64,000 nt of DNA from Streptomyces sp. NBC_00250 (GCF_036192275.1 NZ_CP108088.1:4899501-4963500); one strand, 5' to 3'; positions 50,155 to 60,088 are shown, numbered from the stretch's first letter. Made by a program: numbers and translations. Notes: a model not told the origin generated them from the sequence alone.

Positions 50155-51867
50155 ATGATCGAGCCGACCGTGACCATGCCACCCAAGAGGGTGCGGCGGG
50201 CGCCCGCGTTGCGGCCCGAGCCGCCGCGCGAGACGGTGCGGTTCCCGGTCCTCGCGGTGGTCTTCGTCTGCGCAGCCTGCGGTCTGGTCTACGAACTCGA
50301 ACTGGTCGCGCTCGCCTCCTACTTGATCGGCGACTCGGTCACCCAGGCCTCCGTCGTGCTCTCCGTGATGGTCTTCGCCATGGGCGTGGGCTCGCTCCTC
50401 GCCAAGCGGCTGCGCTGCCGCGCCGCCGTCGGCTTCGGCCTGGTCGAGGCCGGGCTCGCGCTGGTCGGCGGCTGCTCGGCGATGGTGCTCTACGCGGCCT
50501 TCGCCTGGCTCGGTGAATCGCGGTACGTGCTCGTGGCGTTCTCCCTCGCCATCGGGGTGCTCATCGGCGCGGAGATCCCCCTCCTGATGTCGCTGATACA
50601 GCGGGCCGGGGGACAGCCGGAGGCCCCGGGGCGGGCCGACCGCTCCGGGCGCTCCGGGCGTTCCGGACGGAAGGCCTCGCTCGGGGAGCAGGACGACGCC
50701 GCCGGGACGGTCGCCGACCTCTTCGCCGCCGACTACGTCGGGGCGCTGGTCGGCGGCCTCGCCTTCCCGTTCCTCCTGCTGCCCTGGCTCGGCCAGCTCA
50801 CCGGCGCCCTCGTCACCGGCGCGGTCAACGTGGTGGCGGGCGGCGGCCTCGTCCTGTGGGTGTTCCGCCGGGACCTGACGACCCGCTCCCGGGCCCTGCT
50901 CGTGGCCGTGAACGTGTCGGTGCTCGCCGTCCTCGCCACGGCGACCGTGCTCGTCGACGACTTCGAACAGGCCGCGCGCCGGGCGGTGTACGGGGAGCAG
51001 GTACGCGTCGCCGTCCACACCGAGCTCCAGGAAGTGGTCGTGACCGGAGGCCGCGAGGGCCCGCCCGACCTGTTCCTCGACGGACGCCTCCGGGTGGCCG
51101 GCCAGGACGAGTACCGCTACCACGAGGCGCTCGTCCACCCGGCGATGAACGGCGCGCACGCCCGCGTCCTGATCGTCGGCGGCGGGGACGGCATGGCCGC
51201 CCGCGAGGCCCTGCGCTACCCCGGAGTCCGCTCCGTCACCGTCGTCGAACTCGACCCGGGCGTCGTCCGCCTCGCCCGTACGGACCCGGCCCTCGCCACG
51301 CTCAACGCGCAGGCGTTCCGCGACCGCCGCGTCCGGGTGGTCTACGCGGACGCCTTCCACTGGCTCAGGGGCGCCACCGATCGTGTGCAGGAACGGTACG
51401 ACGTGGTGATCTCCGATCTGCCCGACCCCGGAATCACCCCGAGCACCAAGCTGTACTCGGAGGAGTTCTACGGTCTGGTGGCCCAGGTCCTCACCCCCTC
51501 CGGGCGGTTCGCCGTGCACGCCGGATCCGTCACCGACCGGCCCCGTACCTACTGGACCGTGGACGCCACCCTGCACGCGGCCGGCTTCGCGACCCGCCCC
51601 TACAGCGCGAGCGGCCGCACCCCCGGCTTCGCCGCCGGACCCGACCGCGCCGACCGCGCCAGCGGCACGGGACAGGGGCCCGACGACTGGGGCTTCCTCC
51701 TGGCCGTCCCGGGCAGCCGCCCGCCCGCCCTCGGCCTCGCCCCCGACGCACCCCGGCTGCGCTCGCTCGGCGAAGGCACCCTGAAGGCCGCGGCGCGCCG
51801 CGCCGAGCGCGGCCGGGGCCCCGAACTGCCCCCCTCGACCCTGGTGCACCCGCGGTACGGCGGCTGA
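50155..51867 (+). CDS. Membrane-anchored spermidine synthase-like protein
   Basis: 570 residues. N-terminal ~6-7 helices (about 30-285) followed by a spermidine-synthase/class I methyltransferase domain: [26 protein letters not shown], the nucleotide motif [31 protein letters not shown] and [22 protein letters not shown]. The Asp and 'DEYRYHE' motif of polyamine aminopropyltransferases are present. The membrane fusion is common in actinobacteria; a substrate other than putrescine is possible. Start at ATG 50155 preceded by ACGGTC. Confidence 0.88.
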   Translation: MIEPTVTMPPKRVRRAPALRPEPPRETVRFPVLAVVFVCAACGLVYELELVALASYLIGDSVTQASVVLSVMVFAMGVGSLLAKRLRCRAAVGFGLVEAGLALVGGCSAMVLYAAFAWLGESRYVLVAFSLAIGVLIGAEIPLLMSLIQRAGGQPEAPGRADRSGRSGRSGRKASLGEQDDAAGTVADLFAADYVGALVGGLAFPFLLLPWLGQLTGALVTGAVNVVAGGGLVLWVFRRDLTTRSRALLVAVNVSVLAVLATATVLVDDFEQAARRAVYGEQVRVAVHTELQEVVVTGGREGPPDLFLDGRLRVAGQDEYRYHEALVHPAMNGAHARVLIVGGGDGMAAREALRYPGVRSVTVVELDPGVVRLARTDPALATLNAQAFRDRRVRVVYADAFHWLRGATDRVQERYDVVISDLPDPGITPSTKLYSEEFYGLVAQVLTPSGRFAVHAGSVTDRPRTYWTVDATLHAAGFATRPYSASGRTPGFAAGPDRADRASGTGQGPDDWGFLLAVPGSRPPALGLAPDAPRLRSLGEGTLKAAARRAERGRGPELPPSTLVHPRYGG

Positions 51868-51942
51868 GGACGGCGGCCGAGGGGAGCGGCTCCCGTGCGG
51901 AACAGGCGACGCCGCGCCGCTGCCTGAGTAGGCTCGGCTTCC

Positions 51943-52785
51943 ATGGAGCATGAGGTGTTCGTCCCGGTCCCGGCCGAGGTTCTGCGCGCGACGCTCACGG
52001 ACCCGGCCCGGGTGGTGCGCTGCGTCCCCGGCCTCCAGCGGGACGCCGACGCGGAGGCGGGCCCCCTCACGGGCCGGCTCAAGGTGCGGGTCGGCGGCAA
52101 CACCATCACCTACCGGGGCGCCCTGAAGGTCGTCGAGCGGGACGGTGCCATCACCTACGAGGGCCAGGGCACCGAGGCCAGGGGCAAGGGCACGGCGGAG
52201 CTGTCGCTCACCGTCGTCCTCACTCCGGTGGCCGAGGGCACCAGCCTGAGCTTCACCGGCGGCCTGACGGCGGCCGGCAGGCTCGCCGAGGCGACGGACG
52301 AGGCCCGGTCCACGGCGGGCGCCCGGCTGCTCGACAAGTTCGTGGAGGCGCTGGCGGCGCTGGCGGACGAGCCGGAGCCGGTGGAGAAGCCGGAGCCGGT
52401 GGAGGAGCCGGAGGCGGCCGCCGCCGAGCCCGACACCGACGACGACGGTGTCGACGACGGTGTCGAGGAGCCGCGGCGGAGTCCCGTCTTCGACGCGCAG
52501 ATCCCGCCGCCGCCCCTCGACCCGCTCCTGGACGAGGGCTTCGCCGACACCCCCATCGAGTTCCCCGCCCCGCAGCCCGCCGCCGAGGCGGCGCACGCCC
52601 GCCGGACCATGATCGGGCGGAGCGCCGAGGAGGTCGACCACGCCCCACCGCGCGGCCGGTACGCACCCGTTCCCGCCCCCGAGTCGTCCAGCGCCGGGGC
52701 CACCCTGCGCTGGATCGCACCGGCCGCTGCCCTCGCGCTCGCCTCCGCCGTGGTCGTCAGCCGGGCGCTGCGCCGACGCCGCTGA
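51943..52785 (+). CDS. CoxG/SRPBCC-like protein with C-terminal membrane helix
   Basis: 280 residues. N-terminal ~145 residues are an SRPBCC (CoxG-like) domain: EVFVPVPAEVLRATLTDPARVVRCVPGLQ, ITYRGALKVVERDGAITYEGQG, ELSLTVVLTPVAEGTSLSF. A long acidic/Pro-rich linker follows, then a C-terminal helix (LRWIAPAAALALASAVVVSRAL). Some members are carbon monoxide dehydrogenase maturation proteins, but no CO dehydrogenase genes are here; ligand binding is the safe inference. Confidence 0.8.
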   Translation: MEHEVFVPVPAEVLRATLTDPARVVRCVPGLQRDADAEAGPLTGRLKVRVGGNTITYRGALKVVERDGAITYEGQGTEARGKGTAELSLTVVLTPVAEGTSLSFTGGLTAAGRLAEATDEARSTAGARLLDKFVEALAALADEPEPVEKPEPVEEPEAAAAEPDTDDDGVDDGVEEPRRSPVFDAQIPPPPLDPLLDEGFADTPIEFPAPQPAAEAAHARRTMIGRSAEEVDHAPPRGRYAPVPAPESSSAGATLRWIAPAAALALASAVVVSRALRRRR

Positions 52786-52841
52786 AACGTGCCCGGAAAC
52801 GGTCGGCCTCGTTCGGGGTCTCGCACGATTAGGGTCAGGGC

Positions 52842-53633
52842 GTGAGCATGCAGACGCGACTGACGGCGGGCGACGCCGAGTTGACCATCAGCCCCGAGAA
52901 CGGCTGCCGGATCGAGAGCCTGCGCATCGGCGACACCGAGGTGCTGCGCCAGGGCGAGCGGTTCGGAAGCTTCCCGATGGTGCCCTGGTGCGGGCGGACC
53001 GAGAACGGCCGCTTCCGCAACGGGGCGACCATCCAGCAGCTGCCGGTCAACGCGCCCCCGCACGCCATCCACGGCACCGTCCGCGACCTCGCCTGGAAGC
53101 CCGCCCGGACCTCCGCGACCGAGGCCGTCTTCACCTGCGAGCTGGGCGACCCGTGGCCGTACAAGGGCAGGGTCACCCAGGTCTTCGAGTTGGCCGAGGA
53201 CTCCCTGACCCTCCGCTTCGGCGTCGAGACCTATGACGACTCCTTCCCCGCCCAGGCCGGCTGGCACCCCTGGTTCCTGCGCAACCTCGGCCGGGGCGGT
53301 CAGGACGTGCGCCTCGACTTCACCGCCGCCTGGCAGGAGGAGCGCGGGGAGAACCACCTGCCCACCGGGCGCCGGATCGACCCCCTCCCCGGCCCATGGG
53401 ACGACTGCTTCGGCATGCCCGAAGGCGTCGACGTCACCCTCACCTGGCCGGAGGAGCTGGAGCTGAAGGTGACCAGCCGCGCCGAATGGGTCGTGATCTA
53501 CGACGAGCCCGAGGAAGCCGTCTGTGTCGAGCCGCAGTCCGGCCCGCCGAACGGCCTCAACACCCATCCGCGCCTGGTCACCCCGATCGACCCGCTGGAG
53601 GTCGAGAGCACCTGGAGCTGGCGCCGCCTCTGA
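52842..53633 (+). CDS. Aldose 1-epimerase family protein
   Basis: 263 residues from a GTG. Features of the galactose mutarotase fold: ELTISPENGCRIESLRIGDTEVLR, FPMVPWCGRTENGRF, HAIHGTVRDLAWKP (catalytic His region) and WHPWFLRN; C-terminal EAVCVEPQSGPPNGLN carries the catalytic Glu. Interconverts anomers of sugars. Same direction as pyrE, 35 bp upstream. Confidence 0.9.
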   Translation: MSMQTRLTAGDAELTISPENGCRIESLRIGDTEVLRQGERFGSFPMVPWCGRTENGRFRNGATIQQLPVNAPPHAIHGTVRDLAWKPARTSATEAVFTCELGDPWPYKGRVTQVFELAEDSLTLRFGVETYDDSFPAQAGWHPWFLRNLGRGGQDVRLDFTAAWQEERGENHLPTGRRIDPLPGPWDDCFGMPEGVDVTLTWPEELELKVTSRAEWVVIYDEPEEAVCVEPQSGPPNGLNTHPRLVTPIDPLEVESTWSWRRL

Positions 53634-53668
53634 GCGGTGTCCCCGCGGCGCCCCTTAAGCTGCTGACC

Positions 53669-54208
53669 ATGACTGACGTACGCGCTGAGCTGCTCCAGCA
53701 GATCAAGGACAAGGCCGTGGTGCACGGCAAGGTGACCCTCTCCTCGGGTCTGGAAGCCGACTACTACATCGACCTGCGCCGGATCACGCTGGACGGCGAG
53801 GCCGCGCCGATGGTGGGTCAGGTCATGCTCGACCTCACCGCCGACCTGGACTTCGACTGCGTCGGCGGCCTGACCCTGGGCGCCGACCCGGTCGCGACCT
53901 CGATGCTGCACGCCTCCGCCGCGCGCGGACAGCGCCTCGACGCCTTCGTCGTACGGAAGGCGCAGAAGGCGCACGGCATGCAGCGCCGTATCGAGGGCAC
54001 GGACGTCAAGGGTCGTCGCTGCCTCGTGGTCGAGGACACCTCGACCACCGGCGGATCGCCGCTGACCGCCGTCGAGGCCGTCCGTGAGGCCGGTGGCGAG
54101 GTCGTCGCCGTGGCCACGATCGTCGACCGGGGCGCCGCCGAGGCCATCTCCGGGGCGGGTCTGGCCTACCTCACGGGCTACCAGCTGGCCGATCTTGACC
54201 TGGCGTAA
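53669..54208 (+). CDS. pyrE: Orotate phosphoribosyltransferase
   Basis: 179 residues. ELLQQIKDKAVVHGKVTLSSGLEADYYIDLR, and the PRPP motif LVVEDTSTTGGSPLTAVEAV. Converts orotate and PRPP to OMP in pyrimidine biosynthesis. An isolated pyrimidine gene before fba; terminator and parS palindrome follow. Confidence 0.97.
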   Translation: MTDVRAELLQQIKDKAVVHGKVTLSSGLEADYYIDLRRITLDGEAAPMVGQVMLDLTADLDFDCVGGLTLGADPVATSMLHASAARGQRLDAFVVRKAQKAHGMQRRIEGTDVKGRRCLVVEDTSTTGGSPLTAVEAVREAGGEVVAVATIVDRGAAEAISGAGLAYLTGYQLADLDLA

Positions 54209-54271
54209 CCGCCGCGAAGTCGTGACTTAGGTCCTGGACCCGGGCAAGAACGGTCCTGACCTGCATTTTTA

Positions 54272-54313
54272 CCAAGGGGCGGGGTGTTTCACGTGAAACA
54301 CCCCGCCCCTTGG
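54272..54313. terminator. 42-bp perfect palindrome containing parS
   Basis: The arms CCAAGGGGCGGGGTGTTTCAC and its complement meet without a loop between 54292 and 54293. It can act as the pyrE terminator, and its centre is a ParB site. Confidence 0.85.
54285..54300. other. parS (ParB-binding site)
   Basis: TGTTTCACGTGAAACA is an exact match to the bacterial parS consensus. In Streptomyces parS sites cluster around oriC, so this supports an origin-proximal position. Confidence 0.9.
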
Positions 54314-54431
54314 CATGCCGTGCCCGTGGGAGCCCGGAGAAGAGTCTGGAAGGATGGGCGTCGACGATGACGTCGCCCCCAGGTCAGGGACAGCAACGCA
54401 CACACTCCCGCACATCACAAGGAGCGGACGA

Positions 54432-55454
54432 ATGCCCATCGCAACCCCCGAGGTCTACAACGAGATGCTCGACCGGGCGAAGGCAGGCAAGTTCGCCTAC
54501 CCGGCCATCAACGTGACTTCGTCCCAGACCCTGCACGCCGCGCTGCGCGGCTTCGCGGAGGCCGAGAGCGACGGCATCATCCAGATCTCGACCGGCGGAG
54601 CCGAGTTCCTGGGCGGCCAGTACAACAAGGACATGGTCACGGGCGCCGTTGCCCTGGCCGAGTTCGCGCACATCGTCGCCGCGAAGTACGACATCACGGT
54701 CGCGCTGCACACCGACCACTGCCCGAAGGACAAGCTGGACGGCTACGTCCGTCCGCTGCTCGACGTCTCCGCCGAGCGCGTCGCCCGTGGCGAGAACCCG
54801 CTGTTCCAGTCGCACATGTGGGACGGCTCCGCCGAGACCCTCGCCGACAACCTGGCCATCGGCCAGGAGCTGCTCGCGCAGGCCTCCGCCGCCAAGATCA
54901 TCCTTGAGGTCGAGATCACCCCGACCGGTGGCGAGGAGGACGGCGTCAGCCACGAGATCAACGACGAGCTGTACACCACGGTCGACGACGCGCTCCGCAC
55001 CGCCGAGGCCCTCGGCCTGGGCGAGAAGGGCCGCTACCTGCTCGCCGCCTCCTTCGGCAACGTGCACGGCGTCTACAAGCCGGGCAACGTCGTCCTCCGC
55101 CCGGAGCTCCTCAAGGACCTCCAGGCCGGTGTCGCCGAGAAGTACGGCAAGGCCTCCCCGTTCGACTTCGTCTTCCACGGCGGCTCGGGCTCCACGGCCG
55201 AGGAGATCGCCACCGCGCTGGAGAACGGCGTCGTGAAGATGAACCTGGACACCGACACCCAGTACGCCTTCACGCGTCCGGTGGCGAACCACATGTTCAA
55301 GAACTACGACGGTGTCCTGAAGGTCGACGGCGAGGTCGGCATCAAGTCGACCTACGACCCGCGCACCTGGGGCAAGCTGGCCGAGGCCGGCATGGCCGTC
55401 CGGGTGACCGAGGCGTGCGCGGCGCTGCGCTCGACCGGCACCAAGCTGAAGTAA
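54432..55454 (+). CDS. fba: Fructose-bisphosphate aldolase, class II
   Basis: 340 residues. Zn ligands and active site: ALHTDHCPKDKLDGY, ...SHEINDELYTTVDD, LAASFGNVHGVYKPGNV and FVFHGGSGSTAEEIATA, with NLDTDTQYAFTRPV. Cleaves fructose-1,6-bisphosphate in glycolysis/gluconeogenesis. Length and motifs match type IIA. AAGGAGCGG precedes the ATG. Single gene; terminator 55480-55517 follows. Confidence 0.98.
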   Translation: MPIATPEVYNEMLDRAKAGKFAYPAINVTSSQTLHAALRGFAEAESDGIIQISTGGAEFLGGQYNKDMVTGAVALAEFAHIVAAKYDITVALHTDHCPKDKLDGYVRPLLDVSAERVARGENPLFQSHMWDGSAETLADNLAIGQELLAQASAAKIILEVEITPTGGEEDGVSHEINDELYTTVDDALRTAEALGLGEKGRYLLAASFGNVHGVYKPGNVVLRPELLKDLQAGVAEKYGKASPFDFVFHGGSGSTAEEIATALENGVVKMNLDTDTQYAFTRPVANHMFKNYDGVLKVDGEVGIKSTYDPRTWGKLAEAGMAVRVTEACAALRSTGTKLK

Positions 55455-55479
55455 GCGCTGAGGCAAGCGTTGTACGAGC

Positions 55480-55517
55480 GGCCCGGTACCTCCACCCTGG
55501 CGTGGGGGTACCGGGCC
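55480..55517. terminator. Terminator of fba
   Basis: GGCCCGGTACC/GGTACCGGGCC arms, 16-nt spacer. Confidence 0.8.
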
Positions 55518-55537
55518 CTCGGCACGTCTGGAGGAGG

Positions 55538-56710
55538 ATGACGGTGACGGCGTACGACTTCGACCGGGAGATCGACCGGCGCGGTACCTGGTCGGTCCAG
55601 TGGGACGGGATCGCGGACCGCTTCGGCGTGCCCGACCTCCTCCCCTTCACCATCTCCGACATGGACTTCGCCTCCCCGCCGGAGGTCCTCGCGGCCCTCC
55701 GCGACCGCGTCGACCACGGGGTCTTCGGCTACACGGACTGGCGGCTCGGCGAGTTCCGGGAGGCGATCCAGCACTGGTACGCGAGCCGGTTCGACGCCGA
55801 CATCGACCCGGACTCCCTGGTGTACGCGCCCTCCGTGCTCAACCAGCTCTCCCAGCTGCTGCGGATGTGGACGGGACCCGGTGACGGAGTGGTCGTCCAC
55901 ACCCCCACGTACGACGGCTTCCGCAAGGCCGTCGCCGGGCTCGGGCGCGAGCTGCGCGGCGTCCCCGTCGGAGACACCGAGGCGCTCGAACGGGAGCTGG
56001 CCCGGCCGGACAGCACGATGCTGCTGCTCTGCTCCCCGCACAACCCGACCGGACGGGTGTGGACGGAAGAGGAGCTGACCTCCTTCGCCGCGCTCGCCGA
56101 GCGCCACGGCGTGGCCGTCGTCAGCGACGAGATCCACGCGGACCTGACCACCGAGGGCCACCGCCACGTCCCGTGGACCCGGATCGCCGAGCGGGGCCGG
56201 GGCCGCCGCTGGGCGCTGATCACCTCCGCCACCAAGGCCTTCAACTTCCCCGCGCTCTCCGGCTCGTACGGGATCATCGGCGACCCCGACGAGCGCGAGA
56301 CCTTCGTCCGGCGCATGGAGACCGGCGAGGGACTGGCCTCGCCGGCGGTGCTCTCGCTGACCGCTCACATCGCCGCGTACCGGCACGGCGCGGCCTGGCT
56401 GGACGAGCTGCGCGCCTACGTGGCGGGCACCATGAGCATGGTCCGGGAACACCTCGCGAACGGCCTTCCCGAGCTCGTCTGGGCACCCCCGCAGGCGGGC
56501 TATCTCGCCTGGATCGACCTGAGGCCGCTCGGCATCGAGGAGGCCAGGCTCCAGGAGGAGCTGGTCACGGTCGAGAAGGTCGCGATCATGCCCGGCGGGG
56601 TGTACGGCACGCCCGGCTTCGTCCGGCTGAACGTGGGCTGTCCGCGGAAGAAGGCCGAGCGGGGCATGGAGGCCCTGGTGCGGGCGGCCGGACGACTGCG
56701 CACGACCTGA
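55538..56710 (+). CDS. MalY/PatB-type aminotransferase (C-S lyase-like)
   Basis: 390 residues. MalY/PatB pattern: FTISDMDFASPPEVLAALRDRVDHGVFGYTD, YAPSVLNQLSQLL, LLCSPHNPTGRVWTEEEL, VVSDEIHADL and the PLP Lys in ITSATKAFNFPALSG. The family contains cystathionine beta-lyases and other pyridoxal C-S lyases; the exact reaction is not fixed. GAGGAGG precedes the ATG. Followed by an MFS exporter 50 bp later, possibly for a product. Confidence 0.9.
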   Translation: MTVTAYDFDREIDRRGTWSVQWDGIADRFGVPDLLPFTISDMDFASPPEVLAALRDRVDHGVFGYTDWRLGEFREAIQHWYASRFDADIDPDSLVYAPSVLNQLSQLLRMWTGPGDGVVVHTPTYDGFRKAVAGLGRELRGVPVGDTEALERELARPDSTMLLLCSPHNPTGRVWTEEELTSFAALAERHGVAVVSDEIHADLTTEGHRHVPWTRIAERGRGRRWALITSATKAFNFPALSGSYGIIGDPDERETFVRRMETGEGLASPAVLSLTAHIAAYRHGAAWLDELRAYVAGTMSMVREHLANGLPELVWAPPQAGYLAWIDLRPLGIEEARLQEELVTVEKVAIMPGGVYGTPGFVRLNVGCPRKKAERGMEALVRAAGRLRTT

Positions 56711-56760
56711 GGCCACCGTTTCGGAGGGCGGGGCGGCGCGCTTCGCGGGACCATGCTGGC

Positions 56761-58215
56761 ATGGGCGTGCGGGACGTGCGGATGGCCTCGGGGACCGGTC
56801 GGTGGATCCTGTTCACCACCGTCCTCGGTTCCGGGATGGCGCTGCTCGACTCCACCGTCGTCAATGTCGCCCTGCCCCACATCGGGGAGGACCTGGGCGC
56901 CGACATGGCCGTGCTCCAGTGGACGGTCAACGCCTACATGCTGACCCTCGCCGGGCTGATCCTGCTCGGCGGGGCGCTGGGCGACCGGTTCGGGCGCCGT
57001 CGGGTCTTCGTGATCGGGGTGGTGTGGTTCGCGCTGGCCTCGCTGCTGTGCGGCCTCGCGCCGAACGCCGGGGTGCTGATCGGGGCCCGCGCCCTCCAGG
57101 GTGTGGGCGGGGCGCTCCTCACCCCCGGATCGCTCGCCCTGATCCAGGCGAGTTTCCACGAGGAGGACCGGGCCAGGGCGGTCGGGTTGTGGTCCGGCTT
57201 CGGCGGGGTGGGGGCGGCGATCGGGCCGTTCGTCGGCGGCTGGCTGGTGGACGGGCCGGGCTGGCGGTGGGTGTTCCTGTTGAACGTGCCGCTCGCCGCC
57301 CTCTGCGTCCCCGTCGCCCTGCGCCACGTGCCGGAATCGCGGGACGAGACCGCGCACGGCCGCTTCGACGTGCTCGGCGCGGCCCTGGGTGCGGCGGCCC
57401 TCGCCCTCGTGACGTACGCGCTGATCGGCGCGGCCTGGTGGGCCGCGGCGGCCGGGGTCCTCGTCGGGGCGGGGTTCGTGGTGGTGGAGCGGCGGCGCGG
57501 GGAGTCGGCGATGGTGCCGCCGTCGATCTTCGCGTCGCGGATGTTCGTCGCGGTCAACCTGGTGACCCTCTGTGTGTACGCGGCCTTCGGCGGCTTCTTC
57601 TTCCTGGCCGCCCTCCAGCTCCAGGTGGTGGCCGGCTACTCGGCGCTCGGCGCCGGTACGGCCCTGCTGCCGACGACCGTCCTGATGCTGCTGCTCTCGG
57701 CGAAGTCCGGGGAGCTGGGGGAGCGCATCGGGCCCAGGATCCCGCTCACGGTGGGGCCGCTGCTGTGCGCCGCGGGGATGCTCCTGATGCTGCGGGTCGG
57801 CGAGGACGCCTCCTACGTGCGGGACGTGCTGCCGGCCATGCTGGTGCTCGGGCTCGGGATGACGGCCCTGGTCGCGCCGCTGACCGCGACCGTGCTCGCC
57901 TCGGTGGACGTGTCCCGGGCGGGCCTCGCGAGCGGGATCAACAACGCGGCGGCACGGGCGGCCGGGCTGCTCGCGGTGGCCGCGCTGCCGATGCTCGCCG
58001 GGATGGGGCCGGAGGCGTACCGCTCGGCGGAGGAGTTCGGGGAGACGTTCCGGCGGGCGATGCCGATGTGCGCGGGGATCCTGGTGGTGGGCGCGGTGCT
58101 CGCCTGGACGACGATGCGGACCCCGGCGGGGGCGGACTGCCACCCGGAGTGCAAGGTGCACTGCGGGGTGTCGTCCCCGCCACTCGATCCGGGACAGCGG
58201 GACGCGGCGGCCTGA
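56761..58215 (+). CDS. MFS transporter, DHA2/EmrB-QacA family (14 TM)
   Basis: 484 residues with 14 hydrophobic helices. Signature of the DHA2 group: LDSTVVNVALPHIGEDLGA near the N-terminus, GDRFGRRRVFVIGV in loop 2-3, and GFGGVGAAIGPFVGGWLVDG in helix 5. Proton-dependent efflux of hydrophobic or cationic compounds is the family role. ATG start weakly preceded by GACCATGCTGGC. Cys-rich tail (DCHPECKVHC) is unusual and of unknown use. Confidence 0.9.
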   Translation: MGVRDVRMASGTGRWILFTTVLGSGMALLDSTVVNVALPHIGEDLGADMAVLQWTVNAYMLTLAGLILLGGALGDRFGRRRVFVIGVVWFALASLLCGLAPNAGVLIGARALQGVGGALLTPGSLALIQASFHEEDRARAVGLWSGFGGVGAAIGPFVGGWLVDGPGWRWVFLLNVPLAALCVPVALRHVPESRDETAHGRFDVLGAALGAAALALVTYALIGAAWWAAAAGVLVGAGFVVVERRRGESAMVPPSIFASRMFVAVNLVTLCVYAAFGGFFFLAALQLQVVAGYSALGAGTALLPTTVLMLLLSAKSGELGERIGPRIPLTVGPLLCAAGMLLMLRVGEDASYVRDVLPAMLVLGLGMTALVAPLTATVLASVDVSRAGLASGINNAAARAAGLLAVAALPMLAGMGPEAYRSAEEFGETFRRAMPMCAGILVVGAVLAWTTMRTPAGADCHPECKVHCGVSSPPLDPGQRDAAA

Positions 58216-58386
58216 GCGGGCCCGGCGGTCCTGAGCGGGCCCGGCGGTCCTGCGCGGGCCGGTGCCTCGGCGGGCCGTGTCTGCGCCACGGGGTCTCCGA
58301 CACCGGTGGTGCCGTCGCGGGGCCTCCGACGCACGTCCTTCGGCCACGAGGCCTCCGGGCGCCGGGACTGAGGCAGACTGGGCCCC

Positions 58387-58800
58387 ATGGCCATGCATGA
58401 GAACCTCCTGGGGGGACCGGCCCCCACCCACCTGCCCGACGACCCGGGTCCGCGCGAGCTGCTCGCGAACGGTACGGCGCCGGCGGACGTCGCCGCGAAG
58501 TACCCGACCTCCTCGCTCGCCTGGGCCCAGCTCGCCGACGACGCCTACGAGCGCGGCTCGGTCGTCGAGTCCTACGCCTACGCCCGTACCGGCTACCACC
58601 GCGGCCTCGACGCGCTGCGCCGCAACGGCTGGAAGGGCCACGGCCCGGTGCCGTGGGAGCACGAGCCGAACCGCGGCTTCCTGCGCGCGCTGCACTCGCT
58701 CGCCCGTGCGGCCGGCGAGATCGGTGAGAAGGACGAGTACGAGCGCTGCACCACCTTCCTGCGGGACTCCTCGGAGACCGCGGCGGAGACGCTCGGCTGA
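58387..58800 (+). CDS. DUF3151 family protein
   Basis: 137 residues. Family pattern LLGGPAPTHLPDDP, VAAKYPTSSLAWAQLADDAYERG, YAYARTGYHRGLDALRRNGWKGHGPVPWEHEPNRGFLRAL. Small helical cytoplasmic protein of actinobacteria; function unknown. Conserved in position near the kynurenine genes in Streptomyces by my recollection. ATG at the conserved start. Confidence 0.88.
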   Translation: MAMHENLLGGPAPTHLPDDPGPRELLANGTAPADVAAKYPTSSLAWAQLADDAYERGSVVESYAYARTGYHRGLDALRRNGWKGHGPVPWEHEPNRGFLRALHSLARAAGEIGEKDEYERCTTFLRDSSETAAETLG

Positions 58801-58908
58801 CATCGTCCGTCGTCGTCCGTCGGCTGAAAGTCGTCTGACACTGTCCGGATTTCGCCCTGTCCGACGGACCGGGGGAAATCCGGACACACCCCCCTGGTAC
58901 GTTCGAAG

Positions 58909-59964
58909 GTGTTCGAGTGGGGTCGGTACGATCCCCGGGACCGCAGGACCGAAGCCGCCGGTACCGAGGCCCCATCTCCTCTTCCCCCACTGCCGGCCGA
59001 CGCAGGGGAGACGTCTGTCGTGGGCAAGCGTGCCGCATCCGCAGGACGGCGAAAAACGCAGGGTCGGCGGCGGGGTGGAGGCGGACGCGGCCCCGCGGGC
59101 CGGCTCGCGCTCCCGGCGCTGGCCCTGATGACGGTCGCGCTCGGCACCGGTGTCGCCCTGGCCCACTTCGAGGGTCGGGCGCCCGAGGACACGGCGGCGG
59201 CCCCGGCCGTCGTCCCCGCGCCCGAGTCGACGACCGGGAGCCCGGCCCCGGAGAAGACCGTCCCCGCCCCCAGGCGCACGACGGCGAAACCGAAGCCGCC
59301 GCCGAAACCGAAGGCGACGGCGAAACCGACGCCGAAGAAGACCCCGAAGAAGACCCCGGAGGCCTCGAAGGCCCCGAAGAAGACGCCCCCCACCGTGCCG
59401 AAGTCCGGTGCCGGGACCTTCACCACCGCGCAGGCCTCCGGTACGCCGGTCGGCGAGACCGGCACGCTGCGCCGCTATCAGGTCCAGGTCGAGGAGGGCA
59501 TCGACCTGTCGGCGCGCGGGGCGGCCGCCGAGATCCAGCAGATCCTGGCGCATCCGCGCGGCTGGGCCGCGCACGGCCGGGGCCGCTTCCAGCTGGTGTC
59601 GGAGGACGCCGACTTCGTCATCCGGATCGCCACCCCGGACACCGCCGACGCGCTCTGCCTGCAGCAGGGCCTGGACACCCACGGCGAGCTGAACTGCGAG
59701 ACCACCGACGGGGTCGTGGTGAACCTCCGGCGGTGGATGCTGGGCTCGCCGACCTTCGCGGGGGAGGCCGCCGAGTACCGGCATCTGATCATCAACCACG
59801 AGGTCGGACACGAGATCGGCATCCGCGAGCACATGGGCTGCCCGGGTCCGGGCAAGCTCGCGCCCGCGATGATGCAGCAGATCAAGGGACTGAACGGATG
59901 CCGTTCGAACGCGTTTCCGTATGACGAAGACGGGAGCTACATCACCGGGCCGATCGTGTCATGA
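58909..59964 (+). CDS. DUF3152 protein, metzincin-like zinc protease candidate
   Basis: 351 residues from a GTG. Basic N-terminus, one membrane helix (RLALPALALMTVALGTGVALAH, about 64-85), a long Pro/Lys/Thr-rich linker (~90-165), then a C-terminal domain with HEVGHEIGIREHMGC: the metzincin zinc motif HExxHxxxxxH. A downstream Met (PAMMQQ) could be the Met-turn. An extracytoplasmic peptidase role is therefore plausible, though DUF3152 has no assigned function. The long basic linker probably spans the peptidoglycan. Confidence 0.85.
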   Translation: MFEWGRYDPRDRRTEAAGTEAPSPLPPLPADAGETSVVGKRAASAGRRKTQGRRRGGGGRGPAGRLALPALALMTVALGTGVALAHFEGRAPEDTAAAPAVVPAPESTTGSPAPEKTVPAPRRTTAKPKPPPKPKATAKPTPKKTPKKTPEASKAPKKTPPTVPKSGAGTFTTAQASGTPVGETGTLRRYQVQVEEGIDLSARGAAAEIQQILAHPRGWAAHGRGRFQLVSEDADFVIRIATPDTADALCLQQGLDTHGELNCETTDGVVVNLRRWMLGSPTFAGEAAEYRHLIINHEVGHEIGIREHMGCPGPGKLAPAMMQQIKGLNGCRSNAFPYDEDGSYITGPIVS

Positions 59965-60088
59965 TGCGCTTGGGACGGCGCGCGACGAAGCCCGCCTCCC
60001 GAGGGGACCGGGGCTCCCGTGACGCACGGAACGACGTGCGCGCGGTGGAGCAGACCGCTACCCGGTAGTTCGTATCGAGGAGACAGAA

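Noticed and set aside
56500..59832. A very long minus-strand frame opposite the MFS and DUF3151/DUF3152 genes
   Set aside because: It spans three clear plus-strand genes and intergenic DNA, so it cannot be a real gene.
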